Shown here: one piece after another, positions 27,653-36,322 of the stretch
Position numbering within the stretch: position 1 is the first letter of the stretch
Layout: the number at the start of each line of letters is the position of its first letter
NCBI GenBank assembly: GCA_009780375.1
Contig: WRAD01000009.1
Coordinates: 1 to 36,322, forward strand
Length of the DNA: 36,322 bases
Origin: Bacillota bacterium
GTDB lineage: Bacteria > Bacillota > Clostridia > Christensenellales > UBA1242
Direction of reading: 5' to 3'
The notes under the pieces: model-generated
Databases searched by the model: none
Told to the model about the DNA's origin: nothing
The model's input: the letters and a program-made list of their open reading frames with translations, nothing else
Translations under genes and position numbers: made by a program

Positions 27653-28070
27653 GTTTTTGTAACTCCTCCATTGCATTGTCAAAATCTACACCATTAATAT
27701 ACCGGTCGTATTCTTCCTTAGCCCAAATTTCTGCTCGATTTCCAACACCCAAGAACACTATGTCTTTTTTAATCTTTGCAAAATCCCTGAGGTTTTTAGG
27801 CAAAAGACTTCGCCCTTGATTGTCTTCATCAAGCTCAGATGCACTTGAAAATAACATCCGAAGGGGCAGTGAAGAACTTGAATCTGAGAGTGGAACATTT
27901 TCTAACTTTGAAAATAAACTTGTCTCAAGAGTCTCTTTAGAAAAAACAAACAAACAGGAGTTAGTTCCTTTAGTAACCAAAAAATTCTCCCCAAGCCCTA
28001 TTTTAAGCTTTGCAGGAATTCTAACTCGTCCTTTTTGGTCAACCTGATGAAAGTATTCTCCGAATAACAT
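27642..28070 (-). CDS. mraZ: Transcriptional regulator MraZ
   Basis: MLFGEYFHQVDQKGRVRIPAKLK, two-repeat MraZ architecture, upstream of rsmH. Confidence 0.93.
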   Translation of the reverse strand: MLFGEYFHQVDQKGRVRIPAKLKIGLGENFLVTKGTNSCLFVFSKETLETSLFSKLENVPLSDSSSSLPLRMLFSSASELDEDNQGRSLLPKNLRDFAKIKKDIVFLGVGNRAEIWAKEEYDRYINGVDFDNAMEELQKHGV

Positions 28071-28182
28071 TCACGCCCCTTTTGTTTGTAAGGTTTTTGC
28101 TAGAAGTAGAAGTTCCCCCAAATAAATTTGCCTCTACCTCTAAGCCACCTTAATTATTTTTATCATAAATCTATTCTTTAGG

Positions 28183-28202
28183 CAACCACTTTCGACCACT
28201 TT
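28183..28202 (-). promoter_or_regulatory. Candidate MraZ operator, two 10-bp direct repeats
   Basis: Reverse complement AAAGTGGTCG AAAGTGGTTG upstream of mraZ. Confidence 0.6.
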
Positions 28203-28302
28203 TTGTATTAATTTTTATATATCTCTATAATTACTAAAGCAGAATATTTAAATTTTTGTCGAATAATGACATATATTGCAATCAATCACATATATATAAA
28301 AC

Positions 28303-28680
28303 ATGAGCCATGAACTCTCGTTTTGCGAACTTAGGCAAAAACAAGTTATAAATGTAATAGATGGAAAAGTTCTAGGTCGTATTTGCGATGTTGTCTTTTC
28401 AAGACAAAGTGCAAGAGTGCTTGGTTTTGTTGTGCCAGGTGAGAGTGGCTTTTCGTTATTTAAACGCAAAGGGGATGTATTTATTCCATTTGAACGTATT
28501 TGTAAAATTGGTTGTGATGTGGTACTTGTTGAACTCAAACCACTAAATCCACATGTACATGGCGAGCTTGTAGAAATTAACCACCATAATTCATCTTCGC
28601 ATAAATCTCATGGAGGAGGTGGGCATAATTCTCCAAAACGTCCACCTGCAAAGCCAAATTGTACAATACCAAGGGATTAA
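28303..28680 (+). CDS. YlmC/YmxH-like PRC-barrel sporulation protein
   Basis: MSHELSFCELRQKQVINVIDGKVLGRICDVVFSRQSARVLGFVVPGESG...FIPFERICKIGCDVVLVEL. Confidence 0.8.
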   Translation: MSHELSFCELRQKQVINVIDGKVLGRICDVVFSRQSARVLGFVVPGESGFSLFKRKGDVFIPFERICKIGCDVVLVELKPLNPHVHGELVEINHHNSSSHKSHGGGGHNSPKRPPAKPNCTIPRD

Positions 28681-28755
28681 TAATTTCGACAAAACTTTTA
28701 TAATCAAGTATAAAAACATAGCAACAAGTCGTTAATAGTTAACTACTTATATAAC

Positions 28756-29697
28756 ATGAACTCGACACAATCTATTGCCAAACTTATCTCGGAAATTTTA
28801 CCAGAACATCTGCGTTCTGCGTTTTCGATATTACCGCATGATAATATTAACGAACTTCGATTGCGAACAAATGCACCTGCAATTGTTTGTGCATTTGGTA
28901 AAAACAGATATCTTACACAAAACGGTCTTTCTAATAATCCACATAACCCAATAATTGTAACCAGGGCGGATATTGAAACAATTATTCACAAAGCAAGCAG
29001 TTATTCAATTTATGCAATTAACGAACAACTTAAACAAGGATTCATTACAATCCGAGGTGGTATTCGGATAGGAATCTGTGGAGAAGTTGTTGTTGAACGT
29101 GGGCAAGTTCTGACAATTAAAAACGTTCAAAGTCTTAATATACGTGTTCCTCACGAAATCAGAGGTTGTTCATATCCTGTTCTAAATTTTATTTTTGAAA
29201 ATCCAAGGCCACTCAGAACTCTTGTTATATCTCCTCCTGGATGTGGAAAAACAACATTTCTTCGCGATCTTGCATGGCAAATTTCTGATAAATATCAACT
29301 GCTTAACACGCTTGTACTTGATGAAAGAGGAGAAATAGCTGCCGCACATCTTGGTGAAAACCAACTTGATGTTGGCGACACAACAGATGTTATAACAGGA
29401 ATTAACAAAGCATTTGGTTTTGAAAATGGTGTCAGAAGCATGCGACCTGACATTATAATAACAGACGAGGTTGCAACAAAATCTGATATAGAAATGCTTA
29501 AACTTGCAACACGATCGGGTGTAGGTGTTATCGCCTCTGTCCATGCATCAGGCATTGATGAAATTCGTACAAAGCCATACTTTTGTGATCTTATAAACGA
29601 ACAGGTATTTGATAGGTATGTTGTTTTGGGCATTGGTGACACACCTGGCAAGGTTCAAGGCGTATATGATAAAAACCTTCGCATGGTTGCAGGTTAA
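28756..29697 (+). CDS. spoIIIAA: Stage III sporulation protein AA
   Basis: Walker A SPPGCGKTTFLRDLAW; DERGEIAA; SMRPDIIITDEVA; first gene of the spoIIIA cluster. Confidence 0.93.
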   Translation: MNSTQSIAKLISEILPEHLRSAFSILPHDNINELRLRTNAPAIVCAFGKNRYLTQNGLSNNPHNPIIVTRADIETIIHKASSYSIYAINEQLKQGFITIRGGIRIGICGEVVVERGQVLTIKNVQSLNIRVPHEIRGCSYPVLNFIFENPRPLRTLVISPPGCGKTTFLRDLAWQISDKYQLLNTLVLDERGEIAAAHLGENQLDVGDTTDVITGINKAFGFENGVRSMRPDIIITDEVATKSDIEMLKLATRSGVGVIASVHASGIDEIRTKPYFCDLINEQVFDRYVVLGIGDTPGKVQGVYDKNLRMVAG

Positions 29698-29734
29698 TAT
29701 ACATAACATTTTAAGATCTTTCATTTAATAAGAT

Positions 29735-30232
29735 ATGCAATTGTTTTTACTCGTCGCAATCTTTTGTTCTTTCGTTGTATTAGGCTTTTATATTTACATG
29801 CATTATAAATCTCGCAAAGTTTTTTTTGAAAACCTAATTTCTTTTTGTGACCATCTTTCAATTGAAATCTCATTTAGTAAAAATATAACCTTACAAGTTA
29901 TCGAACGATACTACAAAACCTATTCTCGCCATTTTCAATCTCTTCTACAAGGCTACAGCAATCTTTTAACCGACAAACAAGATATAACCTATCAAAATAT
30001 AACCACACTAATGTGGAATAAACTCAAAGCTCACGAGATTTCAATTATTACTGAATTTTTTTATGAACTTGGCCGACATGGTGCAATAGAAGAGGGTGAA
30101 AAACTTGAAAATAAAAAAATCCAATTTGATGGCTTTCTCAAAAATGCTCAAACTGCACAAAAAAAAGAAGCTTCAATTTATCTCAAAATCTGTATTATCC
30201 TGGGAATTGCTGCGGTGATTTTGCTTATCTAG
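29735..30232 (+). CDS. spoIIIAB: Stage III sporulation protein AB
   Basis: N-terminal TM, ENLISFCDHLSIEISFSKN; position in operon. Confidence 0.85.
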   Translation: MQLFLLVAIFCSFVVLGFYIYMHYKSRKVFFENLISFCDHLSIEISFSKNITLQVIERYYKTYSRHFQSLLQGYSNLLTDKQDITYQNITTLMWNKLKAHEISIITEFFYELGRHGAIEEGEKLENKKIQFDGFLKNAQTAQKKEASIYLKICIILGIAAVILLI

Positions 30233-30276
30233 GTTTCACTGAATAAAAGAAAACTTGATTTCATAATTATTGTGTA

Positions 30277-30477
30277 ATGGGTGGAATAGATATAATTTTC
30301 AGAATAGCCGCAGTAGGTATCTTGGCCGCAGTGGTTTCAACTGTATTAAAGCAAAGTGGTAAAGATGAACTTGGTACAATAGTATCACTTGCCGCCGTTG
30401 TTATAACGCTTTTAATGGTTATTAATCTTATAGCTGAACTTTTCGGAACGGTGCGTAATTTATTCTCACTTTACTAG
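30277..30477 (+). CDS. spoIIIAC: Stage III sporulation protein AC
   Basis: 66-aa two-TM protein IIFRIAAVGILAAVVSTVLKQSGKDELGTIVSLAAVVITLLMVI. Confidence 0.9.
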   Translation: MGGIDIIFRIAAVGILAAVVSTVLKQSGKDELGTIVSLAAVVITLLMVINLIAELFGTVRNLFSLY

Positions 30478-30533
30478 TGAAACTTGCTAAAATTTAAATT
30501 CTTATTTTGATTGAAAAAACATAATAAATAGTA

Positions 30534-30938
30534 ATGGACATCATGGTTATAATCGGGGTTGCAATTATTACAACTTTTCTTGTTCTTATGGTTAAACCCC
30601 ACAAACCAGAAATCGCAATCCTGCTTGGACTTGGTGGCGGCATCTTGGTTGTTCTTTTGTTTGTAGAACAACTTCAAGGAATTATTCAAAGCATCACTCA
30701 AATTGCAGGTGCAACAGGTATCGGAGGAGACGGCCAAGGTGGGGCAAATATGTTTTCCGCACTTCTCAGAATTATTGGTATAGGATATCTAACAGAATTT
30801 GCCGCAAACATTTGTGAAGATGCAGGTAACACTGCAATGTCGAAAAAAGTTACATTAGCAGGAAAAGTTTTGATACTAGTCCTTGCCCTTCCTATCATAA
30901 ATAATCTTATAGACGTAATCATAAGTGTATTGCCTTAA
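30534..30938 (+). CDS. spoIIIAD: Stage III sporulation protein AD
   Basis: GIGYLTEFAANICEDAGNTAMSKKVTLAGKVLILVLALPIINNLIDVI. Confidence 0.9.
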   Translation: MDIMVIIGVAIITTFLVLMVKPHKPEIAILLGLGGGILVVLLFVEQLQGIIQSITQIAGATGIGGDGQGGANMFSALLRIIGIGYLTEFAANICEDAGNTAMSKKVTLAGKVLILVLALPIINNLIDVIISVLP

Positions 30939-30960
30939 GAAGTCGTTTGTGGGAGGGGGA

Positions 30961-32283
30961 ATGTCAAAAACAAATAATTTATCCTTTCGTCACGCAATTT
31001 CAGTGTACAAAGTAAAAAAAACTCTTTCAATTAGTAACGGCAATATATCGCCTATGCACAGACATCGCAAGCCAATATCAAAGGCAAGAAAAATTTTCAA
31101 ATACACACTTCTCGTTGCCTTTTTTATTTCGTTGATATTTATTCCTACAGAAAATGTTTTATCTGCCGCAGGATTAAGTGGAACAGATATTGAATACGAT
31201 ATCACCAATAACGTTAACAACACTTTGGGTGGAATCGACTTTGGTAATCTTGATAATATTGTTGGAAATCTGGGTTCGGGGACATTGAATCTGTTTGGTA
31301 CAAATAATTTTGGTGCCCAGGTCAGACAAATACTTAACGGTGATTTTGCATCAAACTATCCTAATTTATTTGTTGCAATGCTTGCACTTTTTGGTGGAGT
31401 AATCTTGGACGTATTGCCAATACTCACCTTGATAATCGGTATTACCATATTATCAGGCTTTATACAAACACTAAGGCATGAAAGTGGTGAAGGTGGTGTA
31501 AAGGACATAATCCATTTTGTAACCTATGCCGCAGTCGTTGTAATAACAATGACAATGGTTACAAGTATAGTGCTCTCCGTAGGTAATGCACTTACCTCAA
31601 TGACCAATCAAATGAATATAATCTTTCCAATTTTACTAAGTTTAATGGTCGCCGTAGGTGGCACCGTTTCAGCAGGAGTTTACAAACCTGCGGTCGCAAT
31701 TTTATCAAACGGAGTAATGCAAATTTTCACACTTGTAATAATGCCGATTTTTATAATAACACTTGTTTTCTCTGTTGTCGGACATTTATCTCCTAACACA
31801 CGTTTGGATAAATTTGTATCATTCTTTACTTCGTTGTATAAATGGCTTATCGGTATTATCTTCACGATGTTTCTTGGTTTCCTTGCAATACAAGGTATCA
31901 CCGCAGGTGCTCATGACGGATTATCAATCAGGGCGGCACGTATGACGATAAGCAGTTCCGTTCCAATCCTAGGCGGTTATATAAGCCAAGGCTTTGATCT
32001 AGTGATGGCATCAAGTGTTCTTATAAAAAACGCAATTGGACTTGCCGGCCTTTACCTTTTAATTGGCGCAGTATTTGCTCCTGTTGTTAAAATCGTTGTG
32101 TTTTCGTTGGGTTTGAAACTTGCCGCCGCAATCACTCAACCAATTGCTGATGATCGCATATCAAATTTTCTCACCACAATTAATAAATCATTTTCAATGC
32201 TTGCCTCTGTGCTTATCGGTGCTGCGTTTATGTACTTTATAACAATAGGCCTTGTAATAATGACCGGAAATTCTTTATTCTAA
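30961..32283 (+). CDS. spoIIIAE: Stage III sporulation protein AE
   Basis: Multi-TM protein in operon position; SD gggaggggg before ATG. Confidence 0.9.
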   Translation: MSKTNNLSFRHAISVYKVKKTLSISNGNISPMHRHRKPISKARKIFKYTLLVAFFISLIFIPTENVLSAAGLSGTDIEYDITNNVNNTLGGIDFGNLDNIVGNLGSGTLNLFGTNNFGAQVRQILNGDFASNYPNLFVAMLALFGGVILDVLPILTLIIGITILSGFIQTLRHESGEGGVKDIIHFVTYAAVVVITMTMVTSIVLSVGNALTSMTNQMNIIFPILLSLMVAVGGTVSAGVYKPAVAILSNGVMQIFTLVIMPIFIITLVFSVVGHLSPNTRLDKFVSFFTSLYKWLIGIIFTMFLGFLAIQGITAGAHDGLSIRAARMTISSSVPILGGYISQGFDLVMASSVLIKNAIGLAGLYLLIGAVFAPVVKIVVFSLGLKLAAAITQPIADDRISNFLTTINKSFSMLASVLIGAAFMYFITIGLVIMTGNSLF

Positions 32284-32296
32284 AAAGGAGGTATAA

Positions 32297-32758
32297 ATGA
32301 ATACATGGCTTCTAAGCATTGCCGGCGTCGTAGTGATAGGCGTAGTTATTGAACTTATATTAACAAAAAGCACAATGAGTAAATTCATACGCACAATTTA
32401 TGCATTTTTTATATTGCTTGTAATCGTGGCACCTTTGCCTGGCTTTCTTCGCGGAAATATAAGTTTTGGAGGTGCATTTGATTATGATTGGGATCTTATA
32501 AATAACATAGGCATGCAATCGCAAATTGCCGCTACTAATCGCACAATTATTGCCTTAGAGGCCGCCGGATTTCAAAATGTACTTATTACTTTAACAGCAA
32601 TACGAGATGTTCCTAATTTTCAAATTGAAAATGTTTTTGTAAACGCAACCGGTGTTGTTGTAACAAATGATGGTAACATAAATGTTCGTGACGAAATCAT
32701 ACGAATAGTCAGAGCAATTCTAAGGGTAAGCGAACAACAGATAATCTACACGTTTTAA
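32297..32758 (+). CDS. spoIIIAF: Stage III sporulation protein AF
   Basis: Two N-terminal TMs, operon position; SD aaaggagg. Confidence 0.85.
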   Translation: MNTWLLSIAGVVVIGVVIELILTKSTMSKFIRTIYAFFILLVIVAPLPGFLRGNISFGGAFDYDWDLINNIGMQSQIAATNRTIIALEAAGFQNVLITLTAIRDVPNFQIENVFVNATGVVVTNDGNINVRDEIIRIVRAILRVSEQQIIYTF

Positions 32759-32796
32759 TTACTGGGCTGATTTGTAATAAGTAAAAGGGGGACACA

Positions 32797-33549
32797 ATGC
32801 TAAAATTTCCAAAGCAAGAACTTGAGGGCGAAGTTATGTCAAGAACCGAGCAGGCAAGCGATAATGCACCTGTTAAACGTGCACCAACACAAAGTTCACC
32901 TTCATCAACAACCAAACCTCAATCTGTACAAAATCTCCCATTGCCCCCACCAAAGCCTCCACAGACTGTTGCCAATCAACCAACAATAGGAAATAACTTG
33001 TCACAGTCAAACACAACCAAACCTCAAAGCATATTTGGTAAAATTCGTAAAATTAAAAACATTCATATCTATGCGGTTGCCGCCGTCATACTTATAATGA
33101 TAGTCATATATGCTTCAAGTTTTCTTGGTGGAGGTGGATCTGGAGGCAGTAATAATCGAGACCTAATCATCGCCAACACGAATGCATTTGCGCGCGAAAT
33201 GGAACAACAATTAACACGTACAATTAAAAATATGAATGGAGTAGGCAATGTAAGTGTAATGTTAACGGTCATAGGAAGCCCTACAATGGAAATAGCCTAT
33301 AATGTTGAGGAACGCACAGTAACACAAACAGGCCCAAATGGACAGACCACAACAACGACTACAATTGTAAGAACTCCAATTCTTGTAGGCGGTAATCCAA
33401 TAATTATTCAACAATTTAATCCTCGTATTTTGGGTGTAATCGTTGTTGCTCAAGGGGCACATGATATAGGAATTCGGCTTAATATCCTAAGGGCGGTTCA
33501 AGCAATTGTGGCCGACGCTAATGCAAATATTGAAGTATTGCCAGGTTAA
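32797..33549 (+). CDS. spoIIIAG: Stage III sporulation protein AG
   Basis: TM followed by MEQQLTRTIKNMNGVGNVSVMLTV...RILGVIVVAQGAHDIGIRLNILRAVQAI. Confidence 0.9.
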   Translation: MLKFPKQELEGEVMSRTEQASDNAPVKRAPTQSSPSSTTKPQSVQNLPLPPPKPPQTVANQPTIGNNLSQSNTTKPQSIFGKIRKIKNIHIYAVAAVILIMIVIYASSFLGGGGSGGSNNRDLIIANTNAFAREMEQQLTRTIKNMNGVGNVSVMLTVIGSPTMEIAYNVEERTVTQTGPNGQTTTTTTIVRTPILVGGNPIIIQQFNPRILGVIVVAQGAHDIGIRLNILRAVQAIVADANANIEVLPG

Positions 33550-33640
33550 TTATTCGACAAATTTTGCAACATAAATCTTGCATATCATTACAAAAGAACG
33601 AATAAAGATAACTATATTTAAAAATAAAGGAGATGAAAAA

Positions 33641-34264
33641 ATGGAAATCATCGAACAACCTCAGGCTCCAAAACAAAAAAGGTTAAGCTTTAAAAAACAA
33701 CAACCTGCTATAACCGAGGGCCAAGCACCGATTGAAACCAAGCACAAGAGGAGTTGGAAAAACACATTTACAAAGCGTCGCAAACTTATGATACTTGCCG
33801 GTATGTTCGTTTTGCTTATCGTAACAGGATACTTGAATTTCAGTCTCAACAGCGGAACTCCCGTAGGAGGCGGTGGAGGCGCCCAAGCGGTTCAGTGTAT
33901 GTTTACATTTACGCGTGAACAACGCACAACACAACGTAATGTGCAACTCTCAACTTTGAACAGTATCATTAACAATTCAAATGACCCTGCAGAGGTTGAA
34001 CGAGCATCGAACGCTAGACACGAACTTCTTGCAATTATGGAATTTGAAGGTGGAGCAGAAAGACTTATTAAAAATCGTGAAATTGTTGAAGATGTAATAG
34101 TAGAAAAGAGCACAAGCGGAAACGTTAACGTAGTCGCACGAAGTCCAAGACCGCTTACTCCAGATGAATCTCGTGATATACAAACCGCACTTCATGATAC
34201 CAATGGTTCACGACTTAACCTTCGATCAATGACAATCTCTGTTCATAATGGTGGAACCAACTAG
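33641..34264 (+). CDS. spoIIIAH: Stage III sporulation protein AH
   Basis: TM then soluble domain; last gene of spoIIIA; SD aaaggagatg before ATG at 33641. Confidence 0.88.
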   Translation: MEIIEQPQAPKQKRLSFKKQQPAITEGQAPIETKHKRSWKNTFTKRRKLMILAGMFVLLIVTGYLNFSLNSGTPVGGGGGAQAVQCMFTFTREQRTTQRNVQLSTLNSIINNSNDPAEVERASNARHELLAIMEFEGGAERLIKNREIVEDVIVEKSTSGNVNVVARSPRPLTPDESRDIQTALHDTNGSRLNLRSMTISVHNGGTN

Positions 34265-34275
34265 AATTCTGATAA

Positions 34276-34349
34276 AGAACAAAAGCACGCAAGTGGTGCA
34301 TTAGAGCCGAGATTCTAGTACAAAAAATTTAGCGATAGTTCCTAGATTG
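34276..34349 (-). repeat. Dispersed repeat copy D (inverted)
   Basis: agaacaaaagcacgcaagtggtgcattagagccgagattctagtacaaaaaatttagcgatagttcctagattg. Confidence 0.85.
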
Positions 34350-34380
34350 GAACAAAAGCACCTTACGGTGCTTTTGTTCT
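34349..34380. terminator. Palindromic bidirectional terminator adjoining copy D
   Basis: gaacaaaagcacc-ttac-ggtgcttttgttc. Confidence 0.85.
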
Positions 34381-34413
34381 TTAGGAATGCTAAAACTATG
34401 ATAGAATAGTCAC

Positions 34414-36322
34414 ATGGAAAAAAAACTTTTACTTATAGATGGTAACAGTCTCATTAACAGGGCATTCTATGCATTCGGGGCAAACGGAACCCAGTTCAGT
34501 CACAAAGGCAAACCAACAGGTGCAACATACGGATTTTTAAATATGCTTTTCAAAGGAATAGAAGATTTAAAACCAACTCACATTGCGGTTGCATTTGACG
34601 TTCGTGCAAAGACTTTTAGACATAATCTCTTTACCGAGTACAAAGCAGGTCGCAGAACCACACCCGATGACCTTATTTCACAAATTGCCGATCTAAAGGA
34701 ACTTCTTGATATAATGGGCGTTTCGATTATTGAAAAACAAGGTTTTGAGGCGGATGATATCATAGGTACATTGTCACAAGAATCGGATATGCCAGTAATT
34801 ATTTTAACCGCAGACAGAGATGCATTCCAACTTATAAGCGATAATAATGTTAAAGGGCAGAGTGTTGAACTTCACCTGACAAAAACTGGTGTAACATCTC
34901 TTGATATTTGGACGAACAATCGTGTTATTCTTGAAAAAGAAATTATACCATCTCAATTCATAGATATAAAATCTCTTCAAGGCGATACCTCTGATAATAT
35001 CCCAGGGGCAAAAGGTATCGGTGAAAAAACCGCACTCCAACTTGTTCAACAATTTTCAAGTATCGACAATCTGTATAACTCTATTGACAAAGTAACATCT
35101 GCTACGACACGTCAAAAACTTGTAGATAGTAAAGAGATGGTTTACAAGAGCTATCAACTTGCAAAAATTATAACAGATGTTCCACTTGACATTAATTTTG
35201 ATGGTTTTAAATTTACTATGCCTCTTGGCGGTGAAACATATACCGCATTCAATGAACGGGGATTCAAGAGCCTGATTAAACGTAGTAATCTGTGGGGTGA
35301 CATCAAACATGCACCTACTAATTCCGAGCGAAAAGAAAACATTCCAACACAAATCAATGAAGTCAAGACTATTCAAGATTTGATAACTGCGGTTAATTTA
35401 ATTATTACATCAAAAGATTGCATAGGAATTTCGATTGAATATAATGATGAGTTTTTCAGTTTGTCACAAAAAAACTCTGTCAATGAATATCACCAATATA
35501 AAATTCATGTTCTGAAAAATTTGATTGATGGTGGACTTGATTACGAAGAAATCATTCAAACACTCAAACCATTTTTTCAATGTGATATTCCAAAATTTGT
35601 TGTCGACAGTAAAGAACTTAAAAAGTTACTTGCAACACGAAAAATTGAATTAAATAATGTCAAAATTGATGCAAAGATTTGTGCATATTTGCTTGGATGC
35701 GAACCGAATTTAACAATTTATTTCAGTCAAAAATTACGTGAGCGAGAGATGTTTGATCTTTACCAAAATATTGAACTTCCTCTCGTAGATATTTTGCTTG
35801 AAATGGAACGAAATGGGGCAAAGCTTTCAAATGATGCATTAACAAGGGTATCAGACGAGCTTACACAAGAAATTAATGATATATCCGAGCAAATATATAG
35901 CCAAGCAGGCGAACGGTTCAACATTAATTCTCCAAAAATACTAAGTGATATTTTATACAAGAAACTTGGTCTTGATACACTTCAGAAAACCAAGACAGGA
36001 TTTTCAACAAACGAAGAGGTCTTGCAAAAATTAAAAAACAAACACCAAATAGTTCCTTTGATTCTGCGTTACAGAAAGATTTTTAAACTTAATTCAACGT
36101 ATGTCAATGGTTATAAAAATCTTATGGATGAACAAGGTTTTATTCACACAACATTCAACAACACGGTAACTGTCACAGGACGTCTTTCAAGTTCCGAACC
36201 AAATCTTCAAAATATACCGGCTCGTTCCGAAGAAGCAAAACGTATTCGTCAACTATTCACAAGTCGCTTTACCAAGGACAATAATAAAGGTTTTTTACTT
36301 TGTGCGGATTATTCGCAAATTG
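34414..36322 (+). CDS. polA: DNA polymerase I, N-terminal and early polymerase region (truncated by window end)
   Basis: MEKKLLLIDGNSLINRAFYAF, ILTADRDAFQLIS, LQGDTSDNIPGAKGIGEKTALQL, TVTGRLSSSEPNLQNIPARSEEAKRIRQLF. Confidence 0.95.
   Translation, partial: MEKKLLLIDGNSLINRAFYAFGANGTQFSHKGKPTGATYGFLNMLFKGIEDLKPTHIAVAFDVRAKTFRHNLFTEYKAGRRTTPDDLISQIADLKELLDIMGVSIIEKQGFEADDIIGTLSQESDMPVIILTADRDAFQLISDNNVKGQSVELHLTKTGVTSLDIWTNNRVILEKEIIPSQFIDIKSLQGDTSDNIPGAKGIGEKTALQLVQQFSSIDNLYNSIDKVTSATTRQKLVDSKEMVYKSYQLAKIITDVPLDINFDGFKFTMPLGGETYTAFNERGFKSLIKRSNLWGDIKHAPTNSERKENIPTQINEVKTIQDLITAVNLIITSKDCIGISIEYNDEFFSLSQKNSVNEYHQYKIHVLKNLIDGGLDYEEIIQTLKPFFQCDIPKFVVDSKELKKLLATRKIELNNVKIDAKICAYLLGCEPNLTIYFSQKLREREMFDLYQNIELPLVDILLEMERNGAKLSNDALTRVSDELTQEINDISEQIYSQAGERFNINSPKILSDILYKKLGLDTLQKTKTGFSTNEEVLQKLKNKHQIVPLILRYRKIFKLNSTYVNGYKNLMDEQGFIHTTFNNTVTVTGRLSSSEPNLQNIPARSEEAKRIRQLFTSRFTKDNNKGFLLCADYSQI

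Noticed and set aside
34414-36322. Novel loss of proofreading in PolA
   Set aside because: The exonuclease-domain motif I (DTE) is absent, but inactive 3'-5' exonuclease domains are common in Firmicutes and Thermus PolA.

Overview
AT-rich window from a spore-forming Firmicutes/Clostridia-like chromosome. Most of it is recognisable core genes: valS (5'-truncated), a DUF4364-like gene, gpr, rpsT, tRNA-His, a CAT-anticodon tRNA, plsY, der, a cysK-cysE fusion, a FeoB-like permease, secF/secD, rpsU, a GDPD-like gene, a type II topoisomerase pair, ruvX/ferredoxin/DUF1292-like, mraZ/rsmH/FtsL-like, a YlmC/YmxH-like gene, the complete spoIIIAA-AH operon and polA (3'-truncated). Accessory material includes secreted/anchored proteins (4.2-7.4 kb), coiled-coil proteins (7.5-9.5 kb) and a lipoprotein behind an (AT)n promoter. 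The strongest candidate for an undescribed system is at 12034-12287: a consensus promoter, a near-leaderless 28-codon ORF encoding MDNFTRKTVCCCTTIAFGKGAICCIVCK, an intrinsic terminator whose loop and stem base are perfectly complementary (10 nt) to a segment just past the CCC codons, then a cysteine synthase/serine acetyltransferase fusion gene. This looks like a polycysteine leader-peptide attenuator. Other notable signals are a widespread leaderless promoter architecture (-10 element 5-7 nt before ATG, no Shine-Dalgarno), a ~73-bp dispersed repeat that carries its own terminator hairpin and whose 5' end repeatedly sits right after terminators, a FeoB-like protein without a GTPase domain, and an unlisted 50-aa gene. 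No searches or folding were run. Coordinates I derived by hand may be off by about 1 nt.
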